DNA of 64,000 bases, taken from contig NZ_NJGY01000001.1 of assembly GCF_002250505.1 (NCBI RefSeq), positions 1,044,151 through 1,108,150 of the forward strand, written 5' to 3'. Shown here piece after piece: positions 1 to 8,746 of the stretch. This DNA is from Janthinobacterium sp. PC23-8 (GTDB lineage: Bacteria > Pseudomonadota > Gammaproteobacteria > Burkholderiales > Burkholderiaceae_D). Position 1 is the stretch's first letter, and every line of letters begins with the position of its first letter. Below the pieces are notes generated by a model. That model saw only the letters and a list, made by a program, of their open reading frames with translations. It made no database searches and was not told the DNA's origin. The position numbers and the translations under genes were made by a program.

Positions 1-47
1 TTTCATGTAAGGAAAACTTTGTCAGATACGGGCAAAAGACGCCCAAC

Positions 48-65
48 AGCCGGGCACACCCGGCT
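48..65. terminator. Hairpin downstream of rsuA
   Basis: A perfect 7-bp stem with a 4-nt loop (AGCCGGG, CACA, CCCGGCT) lies about 20 bp past the rsuA stop. It is followed by only three T residues on the plus strand, and on the minus strand the T-run is over 10 nt away. It may end transcription from either side, but it is not a textbook intrinsic terminator. Confidence 0.35.
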
Positions 66-85
66 TTGCGGCGCATCAGGGTGGC

Positions 86-796
86 TCAGGCCAGCAGGGC
101 CAGTTGCTCCGGCGTCAGGTAGCACCATTCGCCTTCTTCGATGCCCAGGGACTCCAGGGTCAGGCTGCCGATGGCGCTGCGGTGCAGCGCCGTGCAATGG
201 TTGCCGGCGGCGGCCAGCATGCGCTTGACCTGGTGGTATTTTCCTTGCTCGAGCACGATTTCCAGCTGGTGCTCGCCGCGCTTGACGCAGACCAGGGCCG
301 CCAGCGGCGCCGGCTCATCGTGCAGTTGCACGCCGGCCAGCAACAAGGCCACCAGTTCATCGGTGACGGGTTCCTGGGTAGTGGCCTGGTAAATCTTCGG
401 CACGTGGCGCTTCGGCGACGATTGTGCATGGATAAACGCGCCGTCGTCGGAGATCAGCAGCATGCCGGTGGTATCGTGGTCGAGCCGGCCGACCGGCTGC
501 ACTTCGCGCCAGGTAAATTGTTCCGGCAGCAAGGTCAGCACGCCCGGATGGTGGCTCGGTTTGCGCGAGCACTCGAAATTGGCCGGCTTGTACAAGGCCA
601 GGTACACGTGCTGGCGGTAGGCCCACTCTTCGTCAAACACGTGCAGCACCAGGCCATCGGTCTCCACCGTGGTGCGGTAATTGGTCTGGGTCACGCCGTC
701 GATGACGACCTCGCCATCGTCGATCAGCGAACGGCAGTACTTGCGGGTGCCAAAACCCTGCGATTGCAGGATGCGGTCTAGGGATAGTTTGCTCAT
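86..796 (-). CDS. rsuA: 16S rRNA pseudouridine synthase, RsuA/RluB/E/F family
   Basis: This 236-residue protein converts a uridine in rRNA to pseudouridine; RsuA modifies U516 of 16S rRNA in E. coli. Residues 1-50 resemble the S4 RNA-binding domain (SLDRILQSQGFGTRK). The catalytic core follows, with the family signature GRLDHDTTG at about 103-111, whose Asp106 is the expected nucleophile. The length fits RsuA (about 230). The RsuA subfamily call over RluE/RluF is from overall likeness only. The gene stands alone; its start overlaps no other gene and a 209-bp intergenic gap lies upstream. Confidence 0.85.
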   Translation of the reverse strand: MSKLSLDRILQSQGFGTRKYCRSLIDDGEVVIDGVTQTNYRTTVETDGLVLHVFDEEWAYRQHVYLALYKPANFECSRKPSHHPGVLTLLPEQFTWREVQPVGRLDHDTTGMLLISDDGAFIHAQSSPKRHVPKIYQATTQEPVTDELVALLLAGVQLHDEPAPLAALVCVKRGEHQLEIVLEQGKYHQVKRMLAAAGNHCTALHRSAIGSLTLESLGIEEGEWCYLTPEQLALLA

Positions 797-897
797 GGGC
801 GTGACTTTAACAGATGCGGCCTATGGCGTGAAGACGAGGCTCGCGCACAAATATGGCGAAGTACAATGACTGTTTTTCGTTCAGGCAATGGCTTTTT

Positions 898-965
898 TTG
901 AGATATGTCAAACAGCAAGAAAAACGCATTGCTAAACTGAAACCTCATTAGGAATTCGCCTAATG
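898..965. promoter_or_regulatory. Two dyads upstream of the 1006 ORF
   Basis: The gap between rsuA and the small plus-strand ORF holds two symmetrical sites. One is TTGA-GATATG-TCAA at 898-911, which has the outer bases of a CRP/FNR-type site but not its full consensus. The other is a perfect 7-6-7 inverted repeat, CATTAGG-aattcg-CCTAATG, at 946-965. The second ends 40 bp before the ATG at 1006, a sensible operator position. No regulator gene is adjacent. Confidence 0.3.
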
Positions 966-1005
966 CACTTTAGGAATTAAGGCAGTAACCGAGAAGGATA
1001 TTCAG

Positions 1006-1368
1006 ATGACACCGACAGACACCATCGCCCTGGAGGGCAGTATCACTCAGATGCGCACCAGTCTCGCCATCGCACAGGGCGCCATGCATCACGTGCGACT
1101 GAGCGTGGCGCGCTGGCGCGGCGACGTCGCGGCAAGCAAGCCGGAGCATGCAAATTGTCCGGCCATGGCACCCAGCCAGAGCGCCTGGCATGCCGCCGCA
1201 CAGCGCCATTTCCTGTGCTGGCTGGCCGCTGGCGGCTTTGCCCAGTCCAGCGAGGAAGCGCAATGCCCCGGCCCCGCCAGCCAGGCCACCGCGTCGCACG
1301 GCGCAACGGATACCAAGGCACAGGAGCAGGGGCTGCCCGCCGCTTGCTGCCATAACTGTACCGCCTGA
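1006..1368 (+). CDS. Small hypothetical protein, Cys/Ala rich
   Basis: This 120-residue ORF is not recognised. It starts at an ATG preceded by GAGAAGGA about 7 bp upstream, a good ribosome binding site, which is the main reason to accept it. The protein has no obvious signal peptide or membrane helix. It has six Cys, two of them adjacent (CCHNC) near the C-terminus. It sits between divergent and convergent neighbours, so it would be a single-gene unit. Composition is close to that of its surroundings, so a chance ORF in high-GC DNA remains possible. Confidence 0.4.
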   Translation: MTPTDTIALEGSITQMRTSLAIAQGAMHHVRLSVARWRGDVAASKPEHANCPAMAPSQSAWHAAAQRHFLCWLAAGGFAQSSEEAQCPGPASQATASHGATDTKAQEQGLPAACCHNCTA

Positions 1369-1691
1369 GCTCAGCGCGATATCATGCCCAAACCCCGCAT
1401 ATCCGCCCAAGTCACGCAGCATCACCATTATTACAGAGCAAAAGGAAACGGCGGCATTGCGCCGCCGCTCCCAAGTCCCATCGGGACTTTAGTGAGGAAT
1501 ATAAATTCACTCAAAACCGCATCGTCGATACGGCAAGTAGTTCCAAGACATACAGATCAAGTTCGCACTGACTACATTGTTGTTGATGTATATCACCCTC
1601 CCTTGAGAAGAACTACTGTTTCAATATACCCCATGCGGCAAGATTTTCAAGGTCAAATGCCCGGGTATTGAAAATTTTTCTCTGCCAGCCC
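1369..1691. other. Intergenic region, AT-richer, two small hairpins
   Basis: No convincing gene. Two hairpins follow each other: GGCGGC-attgc-GCCGCC (around 1451-1467) and AAGTCCC-atc-GGGACTT (around 1474-1490). The stretch 1490-1680 is visibly AT-richer than the rest of the window. The hairpins could end transcription of the upstream small ORF. A 95-codon ORF at 1384-1671 was considered and not accepted. Confidence 0.4.
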
Positions 1692-2681
1692 TTAGCGCAG
1701 CGACGGCTGGGCTTGCTGCACGGCCGCCTTGATGGCGCCCGCCCCCATCGCAGCGCCGAATTTCTTCAGCACCCGCTCCGGCAGGCCTTCGTGCTGCGTG
1801 TAGTCGACGATATCTTCGGCCTTGACGATATCGCGCGCCACGCTGTCGACGGTGCCGAAGTCGTCGGCCAGGCCCATCTGCACGGCGCGCGCGCCGGTCC
1901 AGTACAGGCCGGAAAACATGTCCGGCGTTTCCTTCAGGCGCTTGCCGCGTCCGGCACGCACCACCTCGATGAATTGCTGGTGGATTTCATTGAGCATGCC
2001 CTGGGCGTGCGCCTTGTGCTTCTCGTTCAGCGGGCTGAACGGGTCCATGAAGCCCTTGTTCTCGCCGGCCGTCAGCAGGCGGCGCTCGACGCCGACTTTT
2101 TCCATCGTGCCGGTAAAGCCGAAGCCATCCATCAGCACGCCGATCGAGCCGACCACGCTGGCCTTGTTGACATAGATACGGTCGGCTGCGGCAGCGATGT
2201 AATAGCCGCCCGAAGCGCACATTTCATCGACCACCACATACAGAGGCTTGTCGGGATAGCCCTTGCGCAGGCGCAGCATTTCATCGACGATCATGCCGGC
2301 CTGCACCGGGCTGCCGCCAGGGCTGTTGATGTGCAGCACCACCGCCACCGAGCCGCTGTCGGAAAACGCCTTGTCCAGCGCCGGGATCACGACGGCGGCC
2401 GAACCGCTGCCTTCGGACTCGATGGTGCCGCTGATATCGATCAGCGCCGTATGCCGGCCCAGGGTTTCCGTATCGCCCATATTGTTGTAGTCATAAAACA
2501 CCCACAGCGCGAACAGCACGATCAGCAGGCTGAAGATTTTGAAGAAGATGCTCCAGCGCCGGTGCGCGCGCTGCTCTTGCACGGTGGCAAACACGAGCTT
2601 TTCCAGCACCGTGCGCTCCCATTGACTGTTGCCAGCGCCAGCTGGCAGGCCAGCCGGCTTGTCATTGATGTTATCGCTCAT
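1692..2681 (-). CDS. sppA: Signal peptide peptidase SppA, S49 family
   Basis: A 329-residue inner-membrane serine protease that degrades cleaved signal peptides. Residues 1-44 look cytoplasmic, and one membrane helix spans about 45-64. The soluble protease domain follows, with HINSPGGSP at about 118-125 lining the active site, the nucleophile Ser157 in CASGGYY, and the general-base Lys209 in AGENKGF. This is the Ser/Lys dyad of the short (about 36 kDa) SppA type. It is the last gene of a minus-strand run rluC - HAD - Rieske - sppA, with a 31-bp gap after the Rieske gene. Confidence 0.9.
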   Translation of the reverse strand: MSDNINDKPAGLPAGAGNSQWERTVLEKLVFATVQEQRAHRRWSIFFKIFSLLIVLFALWVFYDYNNMGDTETLGRHTALIDISGTIESEGSGSAAVVIPALDKAFSDSGSVAVVLHINSPGGSPVQAGMIVDEMLRLRKGYPDKPLYVVVDEMCASGGYYIAAAADRIYVNKASVVGSIGVLMDGFGFTGTMEKVGVERRLLTAGENKGFMDPFSPLNEKHKAHAQGMLNEIHQQFIEVVRAGRGKRLKETPDMFSGLYWTGARAVQMGLADDFGTVDSVARDIVKAEDIVDYTQHEGLPERVLKKFGAAMGAGAIKAAVQQAQPSLR

Positions 2682-2712
2682 GATTCACTTTATTAAATGG
2701 CCGCGCCCGACC

Positions 2713-3090
2713 CTATGCCTCGCGCGGCGTGACGTAATCGTCACTGTGCCAGTACAACTGCCCTTCACGTTCGGCAACCGCGATCGGCCGCAAACGGCCG
2801 CCCTTGCACGGACCGCCCGCGCACAAGCCGCTGTCCGGCACATAGATGGCGCCATGCGTCGAACACATCAGATACAAGCCGCTCGATTCGAAAAACTCGC
2901 CTTCGGCCCAGTCCAGCTCGATCGGTACATGGGCGCAGCGGTTCAGGTAGCCATACGGCTTGCCATCGTAGCGCACCACGAAGCCGGTGGTCGCTTCGCC
3001 GCCGGCCAGCACGGGAAAGCGCACGCCCTTGCCGCCTTCGGTAACGGCGTCGGCGGCGCAGATCGGGGTTTCTTGTACGCCAGCCATCAT
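2713..3090 (-). CDS. Rieske [2Fe-2S] ferredoxin-like protein
   Basis: A 125-residue soluble protein with one Rieske domain. The cluster ligands are visible as Cys52-x-His54 (CAH) and Cys76-x2-His79 (CSTH), and the loop after the second box is GAIYVPDSG. There is no signal or membrane segment, so it is a cytoplasmic Rieske ferredoxin rather than a bc1 subunit. The start was set at 3090 (a second ATG is at 3087), because these codons overlap the stop of the upstream HAD gene as ATGATGA, typical of translational coupling. A longer frame to 3153 exists but would run deep into the neighbour. The electron partner is unknown. Confidence 0.85.
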   Translation of the reverse strand: MMAGVQETPICAADAVTEGGKGVRFPVLAGGEATTGFVVRYDGKPYGYLNRCAHVPIELDWAEGEFFESSGLYLMCSTHGAIYVPDSGLCAGGPCKGGRLRPIAVAEREGQLYWHSDDYVTPREA

Positions 3091-3746
3091 GCGTGCTCGC
3101 TCAACCATTGATGCAGCTGCGCCACGTTCGCCGCCGAATACAGGGGTTTGCATTCCTGCAACTGCGACACGGGATGGGCGCCATATTCGACGGCAATGCC
3201 GGCCGCGCCCGCATTGTTCGCCATCAGCAGGTCGTGGGTGGTGTCACCGATCATCACGGTGCGGCGCATGTCCTGGCCCAGCTCGCGCGTCAGTTCCTGC
3301 AGCATGGCCGGATGCGGCTTGGAGAAGGTTTCATCAGCGCAACGCGTGGCATCGAACAGCGACAGCAACTTGACGGCGTTCAGGGCGCGGTTCAGGCCGA
3401 CGCGGCTCTTGCCGGTGGCCACGGCCAGGAAGTAACCGTTTTGCGACAGGTCGAGCAGCATTTCCTGCACCCCGTCAAACAGCACCAGCTCATGGTCGCG
3501 CGACAGATAATGATAGCGGTAGCGTTCGACCATGCGCGCGTGGTGTTTGGCCTCGACGCCAGGCATCACGACCCGCATCGCCTCCTGCAAACCCAGTCCG
3601 ATCACGTGCGAGGCCAACAGGTCAGTCGGCACCGGCAAGTGCAAGTCCCTGGCCGCCGCCTGGATGCAGCGGACGATGGTCGAGGTGCTGTCCATCAAAG
3701 TACCGTCCCAATCGAAGACGATCAGATCAAATTGCTTTCTTGCCAT
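3087..3746 (-). CDS. HAD-superfamily hydrolase, phosphoglycolate phosphatase-like
   Basis: A 219-residue phosphatase of the Gph-like branch. Motif I is FDWDGTLMDS (Asp12 and Asp14 in DWDGT), motif II is in ATGKSR, the lysine motif is SKPHPAML and motif IV is IGDTTHDL. The helical cap lies between motifs I and II. The start at 3746 was chosen because motif I sits about 10 residues from the N-terminus in this family; the frame upstream of it is Arg-rich and unlike protein. Substrate cannot be read from sequence. It sits between rluC and the Rieske gene, a grouping I recall from Burkholderiales genomes. Confidence 0.85.
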   Translation of the reverse strand: MARKQFDLIVFDWDGTLMDSTSTIVRCIQAAARDLHLPVPTDLLASHVIGLGLQEAMRVVMPGVEAKHHARMVERYRYHYLSRDHELVLFDGVQEMLLDLSQNGYFLAVATGKSRVGLNRALNAVKLLSLFDATRCADETFSKPHPAMLQELTRELGQDMRRTVMIGDTTHDLLMANNAGAAGIAVEYGAHPVSQLQECKPLYSAANVAQLHQWLSEHA

Positions 3747-3852
3747 TTTTCCCGACGATTCAGCCGCCGGCTCCTTGAGTGGTAAAAGTTGACCGCTGAC
3801 GACCTCGTGAGTCGTCCGGCGGTACCTGACGTACCGACGATGCCGAAGATAC

Positions 3853-4848
3853 TTAACGCGTGGCAACAGCGAGTGGTTTGCCCAAGCTTACCAAGAAACG
3901 CTCGCACTCGGCGGCCAACGGTGCGTTCAGGGTCATCGTCTTGCCCGTTTCAGGATGGACGAAGGTGATCTGGTGCGCGTGCAGGAACATGCGCTTCAGG
4001 GCGCCGCGCGTGGCGTCGGCTTTCAACAGCGCGCGGTTGAGGGCGAAATCGCCGTATTTGTCGTCACCGGCGATGGCAAAGCCCGACGAAGACAGATGCA
4101 CGCGGATCTGGTGGGTGCGGCCGGTTTTCAGCTCCGCTTCCAGCAGCGCGAAGTTGTGATATTTATGCAACAAGGAAAACACCGTGTGCGAGGCCAGGCC
4201 ATCGGCCTGCACCGCCACCCGGCGCTCGCCCTCGGCCGTCGTATATTTGTGCAGCGGCAGCTTGATATGCTGGCGCGCATTTTTCCAGTCGCCCGCCACC
4301 AGCACCAGGTAGCGCTTGTCGGTCACGCCGTCGCGCATCTGCTCGTGCAGGTTGGTCAGCGCCGAGCGCTTTTTCGCCAGCAACAGCAAACCCGAGGTGT
4401 CGCGGTCCAGCCGGTGCACCAGTTCCAGGAACTTGGCGTCCGGCCGCGACGCCCGCAATTGCTCGATCACGCCGAACGACACGCCCGAGCCGCCATGCAC
4501 GGCCACGCCGGCCGGCTTGTCGATCACCAGCATGTGCGCATCTTCGAAGATGATCTTGAACTCGGCGGCCGGCGCGCCGGTGGCCGCTTTTTCGGCCACG
4601 CGCACCGGTGGTATGCGTACCACGTCGCCTTCGGCCAGCCGGTACAGCTGGTCGATACGGCCTTTGTTGACCCGCACTTCTCCCGAGCGCAAAATCCGGT
4701 AGATGTGGCTTTTAGGCACGCCCTTGCAAACTCTTAACAAGTAGTTATCAATGCGCTGACCTGCTTCTTCTTCAGCGATGGTGACGAATTGGGCTTGCGG
4801 CTGAACCGGGGGTGTTGAAGGGGGAACAACATCATTTTGACTCTTCAT
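3853..4848 (-). CDS. rluC: 23S rRNA pseudouridine synthase RluC
   Basis: A 331-residue RluA-family enzyme that makes pseudouridines in 23S rRNA (955, 2504 and 2580 in E. coli). The N-terminal 20 residues look disordered. An S4 RNA-binding domain covers about 30-80 (QRIDNYLLRV, SGEVRVNKGRI). The catalytic domain follows with HRLDRDTSG and catalytic Asp148. It is divergent from rne, the same pairing as in E. coli, which supports RluC rather than RluD. It is the first gene of the rluC - HAD - Rieske - sppA run. Confidence 0.92.
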   Translation of the reverse strand: MKSQNDVVPPSTPPVQPQAQFVTIAEEEAGQRIDNYLLRVCKGVPKSHIYRILRSGEVRVNKGRIDQLYRLAEGDVVRIPPVRVAEKAATGAPAAEFKIIFEDAHMLVIDKPAGVAVHGGSGVSFGVIEQLRASRPDAKFLELVHRLDRDTSGLLLLAKKRSALTNLHEQMRDGVTDKRYLVLVAGDWKNARQHIKLPLHKYTTAEGERRVAVQADGLASHTVFSLLHKYHNFALLEAELKTGRTHQIRVHLSSSGFAIAGDDKYGDFALNRALLKADATRGALKRMFLHAHQITFVHPETGKTMTLNAPLAAECERFLVSLGKPLAVATR

Positions 4849-5529
4849 TTACTATGTCTTCCCAGAAATCTCTCTAAGTCCTTCATTTTGAATATATAAT
4901 TGTTTTTGCTGCGGCCCTGGCTGCTGCTGGTGTAAGAATAAAAGCACATTTTACACAGGGGCGTCTCCACCGGCCTCGCCAAATTGCAAATTCGGTGGAA
5001 AAAAATCGTATACGCACCACCCTCGCGCCCATCAAGGTTGCACCGTAGTTGTAATCGGATAAGCGTGAGGATGCTGAAGAGAGTGATCTGGATTAAAAGG
5101 ATAAGTACCCGTTAGCGCGACTTATCGAGTCGGGCTCGCGGGTTGATGAAGTTGATAACGCTTGCCGTTTTCGCCAAACCCCGTATGAAGCCACACTATT
5201 GAGGGTTGTCGATGAATAGGCTGAGGCCAAGCCTCGCCATCGCGATTCCAGTAGGTGAGCCGGCTTACGCTTTGGCTCTGAATTTGCTGACCGCCTGCAT
5301 TCTCTGCTCCCGTAATAACCGGGCTGCATCAGATGAGTGCAAGTGTCATGTCACTCGGCATGTCGATCGACCTCATGCGCCCCGTTGCGGCCGTAACGTA
5401 ATTACGTTGTTGCTCCGCACGCCAAGGCATTCCCCCCGCCAACACTCCCGTTCTCGCGTATATCCCTGTACTTTCGCCGCTTCCCAGGAAGCGGCTTTGA
5501 GATGGCCCACGGGTCGCGGAGTTATAAAA
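4849..5529. promoter_or_regulatory. rluC/rne divergent region with long rne leader
   Basis: This 681-bp gap separates divergent rluC and rne. No gene is supported, although the rne frame stays open back to 5206. Several hairpins are visible: CGACT-tatcg-AGTCG near 5120, GAGGC-caa-GCCTC near 5223, the palindrome ACGTAATTACGT near 5397, and a strong hairpin at 5476-5495. In E. coli the long rne 5' leader binds RNase E and mediates autoregulation; a similar role here is inference. A ribosome binding site GGAG lies at 5518-5521, 8 nt before the ATG. Confidence 0.55.
5476..5495 (+). promoter_or_regulatory. Strong hairpin in the rne leader
   Basis: GCCGCTTCC-CA-GGAAGCGGC forms a perfect 9-bp inverted repeat (about 8 bp with a CCAG loop) ending 22 bp before the ribosome binding site of rne. 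It is followed by TTTGAG, so it is not a good terminator. A role in RNase E autoregulation or in controlling ribosome access is possible. Confidence 0.4.
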
Positions 5530-8500
5530 ATGAAACGCATGTTGTTTAATGCCACGCAGCAAGAAGAACTGCGCGTAGCGATTGTCGACGGACAAAAGCT
5601 GATCGACATCGATATCGAGACAGCCGGGCGCGAACAGCGCAAATCGAATATCTACAAGGGCGTGATCACGCGCATCGAGCCTTCGCTCGAAGCGTGCTTC
5701 GTCAGCTACGGCGAAGACCGCCACGGCTTCCTGCCGTTCAAGGAAGTGGCCCGCACTTACTTCCGTGAAGGCGTCGACGTGCGTAACGCGTCCGTCAAGG
5801 AAGCGCTGCGCGAAGGCCAGGAAATCATGGTCCAGGTCGAAAAGGAAGAGCGCGGCAACAAGGGCGCCGCCCTGACCTCGTTCGTCTCGCTGGCCGGCCG
5901 CTACCTGGTCTTGATGCCGAACAACCCGCGCGGTGGCGGTGTCTCGCGCCGCGTCGAAGGCGAAGAGCGCCAGGAATTGCGCGAAACCATGGACAAGCTG
6001 GACCTGCCGGCAGGCATGTCCGTGATTGCCCGCACCGCCGGCATCGGCCGCAACGTCGATGAACTGCAGTGGGACCTGAATTACCTGATGCAACTGTGGC
6101 GTGCCATCGAAGGCGCCGGCAAGTCGGCCAATGGCGCCTTCCTGATCTACCAGGAATCGTCGCTGGTGATCCGCGCCATTCGCGACTACTTCCAGCCCGA
6201 TATCGGCGAGATCCTGATCGATACCGACGAGATCTACGACCAGGCCCACCAGTTCATGAGCCACGTGATGCCCGACATGGTGCATCGCGTCAAACGCTAC
6301 AGCGACGACGTGCCGCTGTTTTCGCGCTTCCAGATCGAACACCAGATCGAAACGGCCTACAGCCGCACCGTGCCGCTGCCATCGGGCGGCGCCATCGTGA
6401 TCGACCACACCGAAGCGCTGGTCTCGGTCGACGTCAACTCGGCGCGCGCCACGCGCGGCTCCGACATCGAAACCACAGCGTTTAACACCAACTGCGAAGC
6501 GGCCGAAGAAGTGGCCCGCCAGCTGCGCCTGCGCGACCTGGGCGGGCTGATCGTGATCGACTTCATCGACATGGAAGTGGCCAAGAACCAGCGCGAAGTG
6601 GAACAACGCCTCAAGGATGCGCTGCACCATGACCGCGCCCGTGTCCAGATGGGCAAGATCTCGCGCTTCGGCCTGATGGAATTGTCGCGCCAGCGCCTGC
6701 GCCCTTCGCTGTCCGAAGGCTCGCACGTGACCTGCCCGCGCTGCTCGGGCACCGGCCATATCCGCGATACCGAATCGTCCGCCCTGCAGGTGCTGCGCAT
6801 CATCCAGGAAGAGGCGATGAAGGAAAACTCGGCCACCATCCACGTGCAGGTGCCGGTGGACGTGGGTGCCTTCCTGCTCAACGAAAAGCGCGGCGAAGTA
6901 CTGAAAATCGAGAACCGCCACCGCATCGCCGTGATCCTGATCCCGAACAAGCATCTGGAAACGCCGCACTACAAACTGGAACGCATCAAGCACGACGATC
7001 CGCGTCTGGAAGACAGCCAGGCCAGCTACAACCTGGCCGAAAGCGCCGAAACCGACATGGCCTACAGCAAGCGCCAGAAGGAAGAAGCCAAGCCGCGCCA
7101 GGAAGCCGTCGTCAAGACGATCACCCCTGACCAGCCAGCACCGATGGTGGAGCGCAAACCGGTGGAAGTCAAACCGGCGCCCGTCATTGCTCCGCCTGCG
7201 CCGCAAGGTTTCTGGGCCAAGGTCGTCAGTTTCTTCAACGGCCCGCAGGCACCGGTGGCAAGCGCCCCCGCACCGGTGGTACCGGCGAAACCGACCGGCA
7301 CGCCGGACCGTGGCGACCGCAACAGCCGTGGCCCGCGTGGCCGCGGCCGCAATGGCAAGCCGGGCCGCGAGGAACGCGAACCGGGCCAGATCCGTCCGGT
7401 AGCGGACGAGGCGGCAGCCGAAGCACTGGAAAAAGCCGCGCGTCCGCCACGCCAGCCCCGTCCGCCACGCGAACCGCGTGAAGCCGGCGAGCTGACAACA
7501 GCGGTGCCACGCGAACGCACGGAACGCGGCGAGCGTCCTGAGCGCGCCGAGCGGCCAGAACGTGCAGACCGTGCCGAGCGTCCGCCACGCCAGCCGCGTG
7601 AAGCGCGCGAACCGCGCGCCGACAAGCCAGTCACTACCGAAGTGAAAGCCGAGTTCAAGCCAGACGTCAAGGTAGAGTTCAAGGCCGAGGAATTGGCCGC
7701 CGTGGGCGCGATTGCCACGCCGGTCAACCTGATCGCACCGGCGACGGGTGCCGTCAACGGTCCGGAGACCGACGCGCCAGCCCTGACCAGCCTGGTCAAG
7801 GCGCCGGTGAATGCCGGCCCTGAAGGCGACGACAGCGATGTCGAAGGCGAAGGCGAAGAACCGCGCCGCCGCCGTCGTCGTGGCGGCCGCAACCGCAACC
7901 GCCGCGACCGCGAAACGGGCGAGCTGATCGAATCGGCAAACGGCGAGAACGATGGCCAGGAAACGCCGGCCGTCAGCTTTACGGTCGCTCCCGCCGATGA
8001 CGTGGCGCCCGCCGCCATCGTGACGACCGCTGCCGTGGTAACGGAAGTGATCGATGTGGCTGAAGTGGTGCCGGTGACGCCCGTGGCCGTCGAAGCGGCG
8101 CCAGTAGCGGTCGCTGAAGTTGTCGCCGAGGCTGCCCCCGCAGCCGCTGAACCAGCCCCCGCGCCAGCCGAAGTGATCGTGCCGCCAGCGCCGGTGGAAG
8201 CCATCGTTGCTGCAGCGCAAGCTGAGCCAGCCGCAGCGGAACCTGCGCCAGCGGCCGAGTACAGCTTTGCTGAAAAAGCGGTGCAAGCACCAGCGCCAGC
8301 GCCTGCCGAAGCGCTTGCCGAAGCGCCTGCCGTGGTCGAGGCGGCAGTCGAGATTGCTGCCGAGCCTGCTCCTGTAGCGGCAGCGGCGCCAGTGGCCGCG
8401 CCTGTCGCCGAAGCGGTGGCGGAAGTGGCGGAAATCGCCGCTCCTGCTCCTGCGCCTGCCGCCGCCGTGGCAGCGCCGCTGGACCTCAGCGCCGTACTCG

Positions 8501-8664
8501 GTTCTGCCGGTTTGACCCTGGCCGCCACCGATCCGGAAAAACTGCGCCTGGCGCGCGAAGCGGCCGCCAAGGCCGTCGCTCCGGTGCGCAAGCCGCGCGA
8601 ACGCAAGCCATTGCCGCCGCAGTCGGATGAGCCGTTGATTCAGGTCAACACGCAGCGTCCATAA
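5530..8664 (+). CDS. rne: Ribonuclease E
   Basis: A 1044-residue endoribonuclease that starts mRNA decay and processes rRNA and tRNA. The start at 5530 gives the conserved MKRMLFN N-terminus with GGAG 8 nt upstream. The S1 domain lies at about 35-125. Catalytic Mg-binding Asp301 (VSVDVNSAR) and Asp344 (IVIDFIDM) match E. coli 303 and 346. The Zn-link cysteines are Cys402 and Cys405 (CPRCSG). After about residue 530 the tail is low complexity: a short amphipathic stretch GFWAKVVSFFNG at 560-571, Arg-rich blocks at about 590-720 and 770-800, a long Ala/Pro/Val-rich stretch, and a polar C-terminus ending IQVNTQRP. The tail is expected to scaffold a degradosome. Confidence 0.96.
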   Translation: MKRMLFNATQQEELRVAIVDGQKLIDIDIETAGREQRKSNIYKGVITRIEPSLEACFVSYGEDRHGFLPFKEVARTYFREGVDVRNASVKEALREGQEIMVQVEKEERGNKGAALTSFVSLAGRYLVLMPNNPRGGGVSRRVEGEERQELRETMDKLDLPAGMSVIARTAGIGRNVDELQWDLNYLMQLWRAIEGAGKSANGAFLIYQESSLVIRAIRDYFQPDIGEILIDTDEIYDQAHQFMSHVMPDMVHRVKRYSDDVPLFSRFQIEHQIETAYSRTVPLPSGGAIVIDHTEALVSVDVNSARATRGSDIETTAFNTNCEAAEEVARQLRLRDLGGLIVIDFIDMEVAKNQREVEQRLKDALHHDRARVQMGKISRFGLMELSRQRLRPSLSEGSHVTCPRCSGTGHIRDTESSALQVLRIIQEEAMKENSATIHVQVPVDVGAFLLNEKRGEVLKIENRHRIAVILIPNKHLETPHYKLERIKHDDPRLEDSQASYNLAESAETDMAYSKRQKEEAKPRQEAVVKTITPDQPAPMVERKPVEVKPAPVIAPPAPQGFWAKVVSFFNGPQAPVASAPAPVVPAKPTGTPDRGDRNSRGPRGRGRNGKPGREEREPGQIRPVADEAAAEALEKAARPPRQPRPPREPREAGELTTAVPRERTERGERPERAERPERADRAERPPRQPREAREPRADKPVTTEVKAEFKPDVKVEFKAEELAAVGAIATPVNLIAPATGAVNGPETDAPALTSLVKAPVNAGPEGDDSDVEGEGEEPRRRRRRGGRNRNRRDRETGELIESANGENDGQETPAVSFTVAPADDVAPAAIVTTAAVVTEVIDVAEVVPVTPVAVEAAPVAVAEVVAEAAPAAAEPAPAPAEVIVPPAPVEAIVAAAQAEPAAAEPAPAAEYSFAEKAVQAPAPAPAEALAEAPAVVEAAVEIAAEPAPVAAAAPVAAPVAEAVAEVAEIAAPAPAPAAAVAAPLDLSAVLGSAGLTLAATDPEKLRLAREAAAKAVAPVRKPRERKPLPPQSDEPLIQVNTQRP

Positions 8665-8694
8665 GCGCGGCGGGTTCGCCCAGCGCAGACCATG

Positions 8695-8724
8695 AAAGGG
8701 GAAGCTCAGGCTTCCCCTTTTTTT
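8695..8724 (+). terminator. rne intrinsic terminator
   Basis: A perfect 11-bp stem AAAGGGGAAGC with loop TCAG is followed by a run of seven T residues, 30 bp after the rne stop codon. This is a textbook Rho-independent terminator and isolates rne from chrA. Confidence 0.93.
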
Positions 8725-8746
8725 ATATCCCTTGCCTTTGCCAACC

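Noticed and set aside
898-911. FNR box
   Set aside because: TTGA-GATATG-TCAA has the outer bases only; the inner T and A of the consensus are both G. Kept only as a weak dyad.
1384-1671. 95-codon plus-strand ORF between the small hypothetical gene and sppA
   Set aside because: No ribosome site, AT-rich sequence with hairpins inside, and no protein-like pattern.
5206-5529. N-terminal extension of the rne frame
   Set aside because: The frame is open by chance; the conserved N-terminus MKRMLFN and a ribosome site are at 5530, and the extension contains leader hairpins.
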